A model generated the notes under the pieces. That model had not been told where the DNA came from. It did no database searches and was given only the letters and a program-made list of their open reading frames with translations. A stretch of DNA of 64,000 bases. Source: BACL27 sp964203235. GTDB lineage: Bacteria > Actinomycetota > Acidimicrobiia > Acidimicrobiales > Ilumatobacteraceae. The position numbers and the translations under genes are program-made. Where the stretch lies: the NCBI GenBank assembly GCA_964203235.1, contig CAXNLE010000002.1:868001-932000 (forward strand), in the 5' to 3' direction. Every line of letters begins with the position of its first letter. The first letter of the stretch is position 1. Below, piece by piece: positions 53,702 through 63,357 of the stretch.

Positions 53702-53939
53702 GCACGGGTTAATAAATCAAAATGAGTTCTTTGACAGGCAGTTTTGTGACTTTAATCGGTTCAACAAATCGCGTCGCGAGCAACTAGCCTGACAGCGACT
53801 TGGGTCGCTAGGAGGCGGAGCGAAAGTCTCCAGCCCTTGTGCCGCTGTGCCAAGGCTTTCAGCCAGTTACGCGTTTTGCTGATTTCAGTTACGGGCTAAG
53901 GCGGATTTCGATAGCACACCTCCGTGGAAGAATGACCAT
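53702..53939. other. Non-coding interval at the left edge of the restriction island
   Basis: I see no gene in these 238 bases. The DNA holds small repeated words: CAGTTACG occurs in CAGTTACGCG and CAGTTACGGG, about 30 bases apart. GCGACTTGGGTCGC at about 53796 forms a short inverted repeat (GCGAC / GTCGC). Island-like genes begin just after it, so this may hold the left junction. The right junction is outside the window, so no attachment site can be named. Confidence 0.35.
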
Positions 53940-56900
53940 GTGCCATTTTCGACACTAGATGAGGAATTATTCAGACAGCTGAGTCATGAATTCGGCAAAG
54001 AAGGCCAACGTGCCGTTGAATTCTTTCGCACCGCTGATGGGATCATTAGTCAACTCGAAGAGACTGGCCAATCTCGCCTGGGTGAAACTATTGCCTACTG
54101 CATCAGAGAAGCGCTTCTGTCAATACCCAGTTCATACCGCCGTGGTGAACGTTTGGACTGGGCCAAAGTTTCTCGCGAAGTGGTTGAGGCGAGAGACCGT
54201 TATGTGCGCCTTAGAGGAAAACAGGGGGAGAATGAGCACGGCGCGTTAGACCACTTGCTCGCCCAAATAGACCAGATGCAAGAGTTCCACAGCCAGGGGT
54301 CAAAATACCAAGTTCAACTTCACGGAATTTATAGACAGCTCACCGGACAAGAACATCCAACGATCAAGCCGAGCCCGATTGAAAATTACTTGAAAGTATT
54401 CAAGGAGAGCACAGATGGGCTCCATTCCGATACATCGCCTGCTCAGGCACGAGAGTTGTTTTACCAAGCAATGAGTGTTGTCCGACAGATGTTCCTTCCA
54501 TTTCCGCAAAGGAAAATCGAATTTGGAAGACTTGCCAAACTTGAAGAGATATCTCAGTCAGATATTGACGAGCTTCGGTCTCTAATATCTAGTTCAACCC
54601 ACTTATCTTGCTTCTTCGAACAGATCTCAACTCCGGTTTGGCTAGTCGCACTTCTTGAGACAGACCTGGTGAATACAGACCCCGGTTCGGGCTTCTGGCC
54701 AGCACGCGCTGCAGTTCAAAAACTTGGACACGCCCACTCTGACGAAATTGCCGCATGGATGACGGACCTCTACTCAAAGCAAAAGCGGAATTCGAATGTC
54801 TGCCTCCAAATTGTTGCAGCAGCTACAGAATTCGGTACACAGGGGATTGCTCTTGTCCTGCAAGGTTTGCGAGACAATCCAACCAACTATTCATTCATCC
54901 ACTATTCGTTAGAGGCCATTTCGCAAATTCCTGCTAACAGTCCATTCATAGATGAATTTGCTGACACACTTTTCAATGAAAGTGCGTGGCCAAAGAACGG
55001 GCAAGCACGAATACTGATAGAGAAATTCATCGCCGGAGTTGATCAGGAAAATGCAATCAGTCGAATCAACTTAATTTGTCAGAAGTTTCGAAAAGTTGAT
55101 GAGAATCAGAGGAGCCTCGTCTGGTTCAAGTTGGAAAGAGATCTTTCGATTGCTGCTTGGGATTCTGATCTAGAAGATCAATTTGGAGCACTGGTTTATG
55201 GGTTGACGCAGATAGTTTCCAGCCAGTTGGTTCACCTCGATTCAGACTTACTACTCCAGCAGTTTGAACAGCTTCCCAGTCTCATTCGCGAGAGACTCAC
55301 TTCGTGGGTTCTCGCGGAGTCAAACTCATTCTCATCTGACCGTATTGCTAGTGAAATAGTACAAGCAATCGTGAAACGAGATCCGAATGGCGACGATGGT
55401 CCGCTCATTCGGAGAATTGTAAATACTGCCCCGGAAGTCGACTATGTAAGGGAATGGTCTGAATCGTTACAGACGGTAGTCATTGAACGTGATTGCTCGG
55501 AAGGTGAACGCCGTAACCAATTAAATCGTCGAGTAACAGAATGGACAGCACTGCTACCCAGGAACGTTTCTGAAGCCTCTGGAGTGTCTTCATCGGATGG
55601 GAGAGCAGATGAGTATCTCTTAAGGCGTAGTCCTCTTAGCGACAGGTATTCAATCACCTACGGAGTTGGGACAAGTCCGTATTCATTTGACGAACTTAAT
55701 GAACGTGACCCAACCGATGTCTCTGAATTGATTGGCAGCTGGCGGCAAGATCGAAACAATTTCCTTGTTTCGACCCTTGAACTTGCTCGTACCTTGGCAG
55801 AGGTTGTCAAAGCTGCTCCCGATAGATGGACCGTTGATCAACTCGTGATTGTCCGAGGTCTAAAGTTTCCAATTTATATTCAGCATTACCTCAGCGGATT
55901 GTGCAACTCGATCCGAGACGGATGGGAATGCGACTTCACTGATTTATGGGACCTTATTTATCTTCTTACAAACAATCCTTGGAGTCCTCCCATAACTGAG
56001 TTCGACGAACGTTGGCTATCGAGTGACTGGAAAGTAGTGGAGGTCGAGTGCATAAATCTCATAAGAGCCTTCGCCGACAATCGTTGTGGGTTTGGAGATC
56101 TGGACGAGCATGTGTGGAATCTTTTGTCTAATGCAGTCAGAGATCGAAGTGAAGCATCAAGCATTGTCAGCGGCGGACGTGATCCTCTGGATTATGCAAT
56201 TAATCGTCCATGCACCCAAGCACTAGAAGCTGTTCTTTCATTTATGAGTCATCAGTATCGAGTTCGAGGCGAAGTTAGTTTCGATTGTCTGAATTTGCTC
56301 AAAGAAGTGCTGCAAGTCGAGGGCTTTGATGGTGCTCAGTACCGATCAATCCTTGCGACCCGGCTGAGCTTTATTGACCACGTGGCTCCGGATTGGCTCA
56401 TGAGGAATTCGGCCCTTTTGATGGGGGACGCCGCCCCGGAAGACTTGGCTCTAGTTACATGTCGGATGGCACTCAAGTGGGGCCAGCCGAGTAGTTGGCT
56501 ATTTCGAAACCATATGACTCTCTTACGAGATTTAGTGCTTGCTGGAGCTGAACGTGCGGTCGAGCAGTTGGTCGTAGCGATGATCTGGGAAATAGAGACC
56601 TACACGGCGACACAAATCTGCGGCTTTCTTCGAGAACAACCCGAGAAGATTTCTAGTGCAGGCGAGAGCCTAGGGCGATTGCTACGACAATCTAAGAATG
56701 ATCGGCGGGTTATTGAAATCGCGATTGAGTTCTGGGAATGCGCTTTGCAAGTTGGAAAACCCGAGGGTCTCTTTGGCTTCGGGTGGATGTCAGAGGTCAC
56801 CGATCTGGATGAAGAGCGGTGGGTTCAATTGACGCTTTGTACCGTCCAAAAAACAAATGGAAAGATTGACTGGGGGCACGGCGTAATAGAGAGACTTCTT

Positions 56901-57089
56901 ACTCAGACACCGGTTGTCGCACACTGTGAAATTACGAATCTCCTACTACGAGGTACGGAGACCGACTGGGAACGCTTCGCAGTCGGACGATTAGCGGTGG
57001 ACGTTCTCAACCGCTGTAGGGAATTTGCAGGTGAACAAGCTTTCGAACAACTTCAGACGGCGCTCGAGGAGCGAGGAATTGTCGACTAG
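53940..57089 (+). CDS. Large uncharacterised helical protein of the restriction island
   Basis: The 1049-residue product matches no family that I can name with confidence. The first 180 residues are helical, with LGETIAYCIREALLSIP followed by a second helical pair. This recalls HEPN-like N-terminal domains of defence proteins, but that is inference. Residues 225-400 look like helical repeats, starting CFFEQISTPVWLVALLETDL, then FWPARAAVQKLG. There is no visible P-loop, nuclease or protease motif. It starts at GTG 53940. It lies 240 bases before hsdR on the same strand, so a function in phage defence is possible. Codon use differs from the core genes to the left. Confidence 0.6.
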   Translation: MPFSTLDEELFRQLSHEFGKEGQRAVEFFRTADGIISQLEETGQSRLGETIAYCIREALLSIPSSYRRGERLDWAKVSREVVEARDRYVRLRGKQGENEHGALDHLLAQIDQMQEFHSQGSKYQVQLHGIYRQLTGQEHPTIKPSPIENYLKVFKESTDGLHSDTSPAQARELFYQAMSVVRQMFLPFPQRKIEFGRLAKLEEISQSDIDELRSLISSSTHLSCFFEQISTPVWLVALLETDLVNTDPGSGFWPARAAVQKLGHAHSDEIAAWMTDLYSKQKRNSNVCLQIVAAATEFGTQGIALVLQGLRDNPTNYSFIHYSLEAISQIPANSPFIDEFADTLFNESAWPKNGQARILIEKFIAGVDQENAISRINLICQKFRKVDENQRSLVWFKLERDLSIAAWDSDLEDQFGALVYGLTQIVSSQLVHLDSDLLLQQFEQLPSLIRERLTSWVLAESNSFSSDRIASEIVQAIVKRDPNGDDGPLIRRIVNTAPEVDYVREWSESLQTVVIERDCSEGERRNQLNRRVTEWTALLPRNVSEASGVSSSDGRADEYLLRRSPLSDRYSITYGVGTSPYSFDELNERDPTDVSELIGSWRQDRNNFLVSTLELARTLAEVVKAAPDRWTVDQLVIVRGLKFPIYIQHYLSGLCNSIRDGWECDFTDLWDLIYLLTNNPWSPPITEFDERWLSSDWKVVEVECINLIRAFADNRCGFGDLDEHVWNLLSNAVRDRSEASSIVSGGRDPLDYAINRPCTQALEAVLSFMSHQYRVRGEVSFDCLNLLKEVLQVEGFDGAQYRSILATRLSFIDHVAPDWLMRNSALLMGDAAPEDLALVTCRMALKWGQPSSWLFRNHMTLLRDLVLAGAERAVEQLVVAMIWEIETYTATQICGFLREQPEKISSAGESLGRLLRQSKNDRRVIEIAIEFWECALQVGKPEGLFGFGWMSEVTDLDEERWVQLTLCTVQKTNGKIDWGHGVIERLLTQTPVVAHCEITNLLLRGTETDWERFAVGRLAVDVLNRCREFAGEQAFEQLQTALEERGIVD

Positions 57090-57329
57090 TTACCGGTGCT
57101 TGCCGGGTATATCCCCCTCCCATGGAGATGGAACTCTGCGCGAGTATTGGTCGGCAGAAGACACTCACGTCGAGGGAGGCATCGGTGTGTATTTCATTAG
57201 ATATGCCAGGACAAAATGAAATAAAGGTTCCCAAATCAATTTTGTAATGGACTCAAGCCGACTCTCTGGACGACCGGAAACACCTATGAAGTAGAATTAT
57301 CTCTGTCGAGAGATGGTTGGGAGGTCGGA
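57090..57329. other. Intergenic region before hsdR, possible promoter
   Basis: These 240 bases hold no convincing gene. A short inverted repeat CCGG-TGCTTG-CCGG lies just after the large gene and may slow transcription. Close to hsdR, TAGAATTAT near 57292 resembles a -10 box. GGGAGGTCGG precedes the hsdR ATG and can serve as ribosome-binding sequence. Confidence 0.35.
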
Positions 57330-59717
57330 ATGAGCAAGAAGTCACTGAGCGAGTCAGACATTTGTGACCGTTTCATTACGCCATCCCTCCTCAAGGCAGG
57401 TTGGGACCAGAGCCGGTGGCGCCGAGAATATGCCTTTACCGATGGTCGCATCATCGTGCGTGGCAAATTGGTGGCCCGCGGAAAACAGAAGCGCGCCGAC
57501 TATCTCCTCTTCTATAAGTCCAATCTTCCCATCGCCGTAATTGAAGCCAAAGACAACAACCATTCCTTGGGCGCCGGCATGCAACAGGGCCTCGGATATT
57601 CCGTCGCGCTCGATGTTCCATTCGTGTTCTCGTCAAATGGCGACGGATTCCTATTCCACGACAAAACAGGAAATGCCGACAAAGTCGAGACAGTTCTTTC
57701 ATTAGAGGAGTTCCCCACACCCGACGAACTGTGGCACCGCTACATGAAGTGGAAAGGACTCAACGCAACTAATGAAGTTCTTGTAACTAGTCCGAACCAT
57801 CAAGATGTCGGCGACAAAGCAGCTCGTTACTACCAACAGTTAGCAATCAACCGAACAATTGAAGCTGTTGCTCGTGGACAAAAGCGAGTGCTCCTTGCGA
57901 TGGCAACAGGTACTGGCAAGACATTCACCGCATTCAACATCATCTGGCGTCTCTGGAAAACTGGCACTGCCAAGCGCATTCTCTTTCTCGCTGACAGAAA
58001 CATACTTGTAGACCAAACAATGGTGAACGATTTCAAACCATTTGGCAATGTGATGACGAAACTGAATCGTGCCCTTGTTGATAAGGACAACGGCAAAGTC
58101 GATACTTCGTACGAGATCTACCTTGCGCTCTATCAAGCCATCATGGGTGGCGAAGATCAAGTAGCAATTTACGACAAGTTCCCTCGCGACTTTTTTGACC
58201 TTATTGTCATTGACGAGTGCCATCGTGGCAGCGCCGCAGATGATGCGAGTTGGCGTGCTGTTCTCGACTATTTCGATTCGGCAATTCAAGTCGGAATGAC
58301 AGCAACACCGAAAGAAACGAAGTATGTATCCAACATCACGTACTTCGGTGATCCTGTCTATACATACTCGCTGAAGCAAGGCATTGATGATGGATTTCTA
58401 GCCCCATTTAAGGTTGTGCGAGTTGATTTAGATCACGACCTTCAGGGATGGCGCCCAGAAGCGGGAATGGTTGACGATGAAGGAAATGTCATTGACGATC
58501 GCATCTACAACCAAAAGGACTTTGACCGAGCAATCGTCTTTCCCGAACGAACAAAAGCAGTTGCTCACCGAATAAGTCAGTTCTTACATGACAGCAACCC
58601 CATGGATAAAACCATTGTGTTCTGCAGCAACATCGACCATGCAGAGCGAATGCGTCAGGCAATTGTCAATGACCCACTGAATGCAGAATTAGTTCAAGCA
58701 GACACCCGATATGTCATGCGAATCACTGGTGACAACAATGAAGGAAAAGCTGAACTCGACAACTTCATTGACCCGAAGCGGCCATATCCGGTCATTGCAA
58801 CTACGTCAAAGTTGATGTCAACCGGCGTCGACGCACAGACATGTCATGTGATTGTTCTTGATCAACGCATTCAATCAATGACTGAATTCAAACAGATCAT
58901 TGGTCGTGGTACTCGACTTCGACCGGACTACGGCAAATACTTCTTTACAATTCTTGATTTCCGCAAGGCCACAGAACTATTCGCTGATCCAGACTGGGAT
59001 GGCCCTCCGCTAGTTATTAAGGAAATAGATAACTCAGGCGATGAGATCATTGTTGACGGTGAAGACTGGGTCAATGACGATGACGAAGAGATTGGTGAAA
59101 TTCTCGAAGGTGGAGACGACTACATCCCGGACGATGATGATGCGGAATTATCAATCAAATTTGTTGTAAGCGGAGTCAAGTTCAAGGTCATTGCAGAACG
59201 AGTTCAGTACTACGACAAAGATGGCAAGCTCATCACCGAATCACTTAAAGATTTCACTCGCAAGGCAGTCGGCCTCGAATTCACATCACTCGAACAATTC
59301 CGCAAGCGCTGGCGTGAAGCCGAACGCAAACAAGTAATTCTGGATGAACTGCTTGAGCGGGGAGTTGTACTTGAAGCGCTCGAAGAAGCTGTGGGACGAG
59401 ACATCGATCCGTTTGACCTCATCTGCCATGTTGCTTTTGACCAGCAGCCGCTTACGCGTAAAGAACGTGCAGACGGAGTGAAGAAGCGCGACGTCTTCAC
59501 CAAATACGGCGATAGAGCCCGACAAGTTCTTGGAATTCTTCTCGACAAATACGCCGATCAGGGCTTTGATTCCATTGCAACAATTGAAGTTCTCAAACTC
59601 GACCCATTCACAGCAATTGGCACACCCATCGAGCTCGTCAAGAGCTTTGGTGGACGCGATGAATATCTCAATGCAATCCACACCCTCGAAGATGCGCTCT
59701 ATGCGACATCAGCCTAA
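57330..59717 (+). CDS. hsdR: Type I restriction enzyme, R subunit
   Basis: HsdR is the motor and nuclease of a type I restriction system. An N-terminal PD-(D/E)xK nuclease is visible as RADYLLFYKSNLPIAVIEAK. The helicase part has Walker A LLAMATGTGKTFTAFNI, Walker B LIVIDECHRGSA, motif III MTATPKE, and motif VI IIGRGTRLRPDYGK. An acidic stretch of Asp and Glu follows near residue 570, before the C-terminal helical domain that binds HsdM. The 795-residue length is normal for this class. hsdM follows after 13 bases. Confidence 0.96.
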   Translation: MSKKSLSESDICDRFITPSLLKAGWDQSRWRREYAFTDGRIIVRGKLVARGKQKRADYLLFYKSNLPIAVIEAKDNNHSLGAGMQQGLGYSVALDVPFVFSSNGDGFLFHDKTGNADKVETVLSLEEFPTPDELWHRYMKWKGLNATNEVLVTSPNHQDVGDKAARYYQQLAINRTIEAVARGQKRVLLAMATGTGKTFTAFNIIWRLWKTGTAKRILFLADRNILVDQTMVNDFKPFGNVMTKLNRALVDKDNGKVDTSYEIYLALYQAIMGGEDQVAIYDKFPRDFFDLIVIDECHRGSAADDASWRAVLDYFDSAIQVGMTATPKETKYVSNITYFGDPVYTYSLKQGIDDGFLAPFKVVRVDLDHDLQGWRPEAGMVDDEGNVIDDRIYNQKDFDRAIVFPERTKAVAHRISQFLHDSNPMDKTIVFCSNIDHAERMRQAIVNDPLNAELVQADTRYVMRITGDNNEGKAELDNFIDPKRPYPVIATTSKLMSTGVDAQTCHVIVLDQRIQSMTEFKQIIGRGTRLRPDYGKYFFTILDFRKATELFADPDWDGPPLVIKEIDNSGDEIIVDGEDWVNDDDEEIGEILEGGDDYIPDDDDAELSIKFVVSGVKFKVIAERVQYYDKDGKLITESLKDFTRKAVGLEFTSLEQFRKRWREAERKQVILDELLERGVVLEALEEAVGRDIDPFDLICHVAFDQQPLTRKERADGVKKRDVFTKYGDRARQVLGILLDKYADQGFDSIATIEVLKLDPFTAIGTPIELVKSFGGRDEYLNAIHTLEDALYATSA

Positions 59718-59730
59718 TTAACGGAGACCC

Positions 59731-61194
59731 ATGTCCCTTTCGAACACAATCAAATCAATCCAAGTCATGATGAGGCCAGACAAGGGTGTCGATGGAGATG
59801 CCCAGCGCCTTGGACAATTGGCTTGGATGTTGTTTCTCAAGATTTACAGCGACCTTGAACTTGAGACGGAGCTCGCTGATCCAAAGTATAAATCACCAAC
59901 GCCGAAGCATTTACGGTGGGAATCGTGGGCGGATGAAGATGTACTGGGCAAAAATGCTTTAACCGGAGACGAATTGATTGAATTCGTAAACAATACGTTA
60001 TTTCCTCAACTGAAGGATCTTGATCTCTCGTCATTTACTGGCCAAGCACGTGAAAGAGGAGCCTTGCTCATCAGTGTGTTTGACGATGCGTACAACTATA
60101 TGAAAGTTGGTACCTTGCTTCGCCAGGTCATCAACAAGATTAACCAAGATATTGATTTCAATTCCGTAAAGACGCGGCACCTTTTTGGCGACATATACGA
60201 ACAGATCCTCCGGGATCTTCAATCAGCAGGCAATGCTGGCGAGTTCTACACCCCACGTGCAGTGACTCAATTTGCAGTTGACATGGTAAACCCACAACTT
60301 GGAGAAGTTATTCTCGACCCAGCGTGTGGAACTGGTGGATTCCTTACATGCGCTTTTGAACATATGAAGAAGCAAGTAAAGACGCCATCTCAACTTAAGT
60401 CGTTGAAGAACAGCATTAAGGGTGTCGAGAAGAAACCGCTTCCGCATGTTCTGTGTGCCACCAACATGATGGTGCACGGGATTGAGGTGCCATCCAACAT
60501 CATTAATGACAACACACTTGCTCGGCCACTTAGGGATTATGGCAAAAAGGATCAAGTCGACATCATCATCACGAATCCACCCTTCGGCGGCACTGAAGAA
60601 AATGGTATTGAGAATAACTTCCCAGCTGAATTCCGAACTCGAGAAACTGCAGATTTGTTTCTCGTTCTTGTCATGGAACTACTTAAGGATGGCGGGCGAG
60701 CAGCAATTGTTCTTCCTGACGGAACATTGTTTGGTGAAGGCATAAAAACTCGTATCAAGAAGAAACTTGTAGAAGAGTGCAATCTCCATACCATCGTTCG
60801 ATTACCGAAAAGTGTTTTTGCTCCATATACAAACATTGCCACGAATGTTTTGTTCCTAACCAAAGGTGAACCTACGAAACATGTTTGGTATTACGAGCAT
60901 CCGATGCCTCAGGGCGTGAAGGCGTATAACAAAACTAATCCAATGCTTGGAACAGAATTTGATGTGGAGAAGGCTTGGTGGGAAAAGCGCAAAGAAACTG
61001 AACAAGCATGGAAGGTGCCCATCAAGGACATTATTGAGCGGAACTACAACCTTGATATCAAAAATCCGAATACACCAGCAGAGACATACGATGACCCTCA
61101 AGATCTCCTCTCCGCTCATGCGGTGGCTGTGAAAAATGTTGACGAAATTCAGAGTCGTTTGAAAACCATTCTTGAGGAATCAATAGGTAAGTGA
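59731..61194 (+). CDS. hsdM: Type I restriction-modification methyltransferase, M subunit
   Basis: HsdM methylates adenine at N6 in the recognition site using S-adenosylmethionine. An N-terminal helical domain (SNTIKSIQVMMRPDKGVDGD) is followed by the methyltransferase domain. The SAM motif is LDPACGTGGFLTCAFEHM and the catalytic motif is IIITNPPFGG. GEFYTPRAVTQFAVDMVNP is also typical. A ribosome-binding sequence GGAGACCC lies before the ATG. The gene abuts hsdS, 1 base after its stop. The 487-residue length is normal. Confidence 0.97.
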   Translation: MSLSNTIKSIQVMMRPDKGVDGDAQRLGQLAWMLFLKIYSDLELETELADPKYKSPTPKHLRWESWADEDVLGKNALTGDELIEFVNNTLFPQLKDLDLSSFTGQARERGALLISVFDDAYNYMKVGTLLRQVINKINQDIDFNSVKTRHLFGDIYEQILRDLQSAGNAGEFYTPRAVTQFAVDMVNPQLGEVILDPACGTGGFLTCAFEHMKKQVKTPSQLKSLKNSIKGVEKKPLPHVLCATNMMVHGIEVPSNIINDNTLARPLRDYGKKDQVDIIITNPPFGGTEENGIENNFPAEFRTRETADLFLVLVMELLKDGGRAAIVLPDGTLFGEGIKTRIKKKLVEECNLHTIVRLPKSVFAPYTNIATNVLFLTKGEPTKHVWYYEHPMPQGVKAYNKTNPMLGTEFDVEKAWWEKRKETEQAWKVPIKDIIERNYNLDIKNPNTPAETYDDPQDLLSAHAVAVKNVDEIQSRLKTILEESIGK

Positions 61195-61195
61195 C

Positions 61196-61921
61196 ATGGA
61201 TTCGAACAATTTCTTTGAGAATTTTGAAACTATTGCAAATGCACCCGGTGGCATCTCGCGGCTTCGAGAACTGATTCTGGACCTTGCAGTACGTGGAAGG
61301 CTTGTTGAAAGGTCTACTGAAGATGTCTGGAGGGAAGAAATTCAACTTCGTGACATTGGCAAAATGATTCGCGGGGTCACATATGCGAAAGCTGATAGTT
61401 CAAAATCCGAGGGAGAAGGTCTGGTCCCACTTCTTGGCGCAGCAAATATTCAAAGAGACATCAATTTTGATGGTCTGACGTATGTTCCTGAAAGTCTCAT
61501 CAAACCGGACCAAATAGTTCGCGATGGCGATGTTTTGATTTGCATGTCTAGTGGAAGCAAACATTTGGTCGGCAAAACTGGCTCAATTTTGCGACCACCC
61601 AGAGCATCTTTTGGCGCGTTTTGCGCGGTCTTCCGTATCTTGAATCCAACTGATCACGAATACATCGCCATGTTTTTTAAGAGCCCGGTTTATCGAAATG
61701 CAATCTCTGCAGCAAGCCGTGGAATCGGTATTAACAATCTGCGAGTGGGAGACGTTGAAAGCATCACATTCGTTTTGCCTTCAATCGAAGAGCAAAGCAG
61801 AATTGTTGCCAAAGTTGACGAGCTGACTTCTTTATGTGACGACCTAGAGGGCGCACAAATCCAACGCGATTCCTTGGCCGAATCAATTGCAAAGACAATG
61901 ACCCGAATTCTTATTGAATAG
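61196..61921 (+). CDS. hsdS: Half-size type I specificity subunit with one TRD
   Basis: HsdS picks the DNA site for the HsdM/HsdR complex. Standard subunits have about 400 residues and two target recognition domains. This one has 241 residues: an N-terminal helix (GISRLRELILDLAVRGRLV), one TRD (VPLLGAANIQRDINFDGLTY through SRGIGINNLRVGDVESITF), and one conserved helical region LPSIEEQSRIVAKVDELTSL to the C-terminus. No second TRD follows; TAG 61919 is followed by intergenic DNA. Half-size HsdS proteins can form dimers that recognise symmetric sites. A truncation is the other reading. Remaining TRD sequence is not visible in any frame after the stop. Confidence 0.88.
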   Translation: MDSNNFFENFETIANAPGGISRLRELILDLAVRGRLVERSTEDVWREEIQLRDIGKMIRGVTYAKADSSKSEGEGLVPLLGAANIQRDINFDGLTYVPESLIKPDQIVRDGDVLICMSSGSKHLVGKTGSILRPPRASFGAFCAVFRILNPTDHEYIAMFFKSPVYRNAISAASRGIGINNLRVGDVESITFVLPSIEEQSRIVAKVDELTSLCDDLEGAQIQRDSLAESIAKTMTRILIE

Positions 61922-62019
61922 CTGTTGGGACCATTCATAAGAATGTTGTATGAGTTGAGGGCGTGTCATGATGAAAGAAATGCCATGTCATCAAGATCGA
62001 GTGAAAAAACAAATTTGAG

Positions 62020-62223
62020 TTAGGGCAGTCGTCCCGAGCCCAGCGCCCAGCGTTCGACTTCCTTCCAGTCCCAGATGAGCGCGGTCTTCAATGTTGCGAT
62101 TGGTCCAGGAAAGTCGGCGTGTCGCCGGCGCCACTCGTGAACAACTTGGGGTCTTGCAACGCCCAAACGTTGCGCGATTTCGTGGGCACCTACTAGGTCG
62201 TCAACGTCAATCTTTTTCCCCAC
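62020..62223 (-). CDS. Excisionase/AlpA-like helix-turn-helix protein
   Basis: The 67-residue product is a small winged-helix/MerR-like DNA-binding protein: VGAHEIAQRLGVARPQVVHE followed by WRRRHADFPGPIATLK. This pattern is common in excisionases, AlpA proteins and small phage regulators. It is divergent from the next gene, whose upstream region holds inverted repeats that could be its operator. It likely controls excision or expression of the mobile segment. Confidence 0.75.
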   Translation of the reverse strand: MGKKIDVDDLVGAHEIAQRLGVARPQVVHEWRRRHADFPGPIATLKTALIWDWKEVERWALGSGRLP

Positions 62224-62267
62224 GGAAGACAGTCTAGGAAATCCCTGTCACAAGGTTGTGGATGTTC

Positions 62268-62303
62268 GTACTCAGCCCTACTATGTGAGTACAAACATAC
62301 TCA
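62268..62303. promoter_or_regulatory. Operator-like repeat between divergent genes
   Basis: GTACTCA (62268-62274) and TGAGTAC (62286-62292) form a perfect inverted repeat around 11 bases. A third half-site TACTCA begins at 62298. The group lies just before the ATG 62318 of the right gene and 45 bases from the start of the divergent HTH gene. It fits the operator of a small HTH regulator. Confidence 0.5.
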
Positions 62304-62317
62304 GTAAGGATGTGAAA

Positions 62318-63220
62318 ATGACAGGAAAACTTGAAGGACTGGTGATTCCAGTGATGGAGCCGTTGGGATATCCCCACGGGTGGGCAGGGGAGGCAGCAAA
62401 GCGCATACAAGATGCCGTACCGGCGGACTGTGGGCAGTTGGTGCTGAACTCCACAGTGATTACAGATGTGCTCACTTGTGGCGGACTGTGGCAGGGCAAA
62501 GAGGTCGCAACGGAAACCCCTGACCATGTGTTTTGGCTACGTCGCAAGTTGGTGCACAACATCACCATGGAATACCTGGAGCATGCGATGGTGTGGGGTC
62601 CACAGAAGCCAATCGAATTTGTCCATGTCTACTTGACAACGGAGGTGAACTTCGATCCGTTAACGGCAACATGGCTCTTTCTTCAGAATGAGTTTGAACG
62701 AACTGAACTAGCCAATGAATTGGCGATGGCTATTGCCTATCTATTGGAGGCATGGCCGCAGATAACTGATGCCTCCCAAGTGACATTCGGGCCAGTGCTG
62801 CACAGTTTGAGTGTTGGTGGCGTGCTGCTTGAAGCAAAACACATTGATGTCACCTTCGGAGACCACCGTCTTGGGGTGGAAGCCATGTGGCCTGGTGCGG
62901 TGTTGGTGCGATTAGTTTCTGGAACTCCTAGCCCTCAAGAGTTGGAAGAGATGCAGTTAGGGGCGGTGGTACACGCGCTTGTTACCGGTTGTCCGCCACA
63001 ACGCCTCGTTGTCTTTGGTCTTGGATCAGGCAAGGGCATAGGCATGGACGTTGAACGCGAATGGTTAGAGATGGGTATTGGCGGAGTGATGGCTGCAGTG
63101 GAAGCAATAGCTGACATACGTAATGACCGTGGTGTAGTGGTCGCTGGTGGAGAACATTGCGTGCAGTGTCCATTTAATGACAGCTGTGATGTAAGTGAGG
63201 CTGATGACTATCCGTTCTAA
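62318..63220 (+). CDS. Uncharacterised protein with C-terminal Cys cluster, possible PD-(D/E)xK nuclease
   Basis: The 300-residue product starts at ATG 62318 (MTGKLEGLVI) behind AAGGA. The frame opens earlier at 62258, but that stretch covers the repeat operator. The C-terminus has AGGEHCVQCPFNDSCDVSE, a C-x-x-C-P-x4-C cluster like the Fe-S site of Cas4 and AddB-type PD-(D/E)xK nucleases. A clear nuclease core (D then E-x-K) is not visible: the central region has RLGVEAMWPGAVLVRLVSG and RLVVFGLGSGKGIGMDVERE. I cannot confirm catalysis. It lies between an HTH gene and a recombinase-like gene, suggesting a role in mobile DNA. Confidence 0.55.
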   Translation: MTGKLEGLVIPVMEPLGYPHGWAGEAAKRIQDAVPADCGQLVLNSTVITDVLTCGGLWQGKEVATETPDHVFWLRRKLVHNITMEYLEHAMVWGPQKPIEFVHVYLTTEVNFDPLTATWLFLQNEFERTELANELAMAIAYLLEAWPQITDASQVTFGPVLHSLSVGGVLLEAKHIDVTFGDHRLGVEAMWPGAVLVRLVSGTPSPQELEEMQLGAVVHALVTGCPPQRLVVFGLGSGKGIGMDVEREWLEMGIGGVMAAVEAIADIRNDRGVVVAGGEHCVQCPFNDSCDVSEADDYPF

Positions 63221-63357
63221 TGCGTCAACAGTTCTGATGATTGTGAGTAACACACTGCAAATAGTCAATGTTGTCAAGAGTTATTGCGCAAAGAAATTTT
63301 CAAAGAATTTCCAAGAGTTGCACTGGCAAACAAGTGTTCGCAATCATAATGGTGTAC

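Noticed and set aside
59210..59681. Minus-strand ORFs of 112 and 131 residues
   Set aside because: They are antisense to hsdR and show no family pattern.
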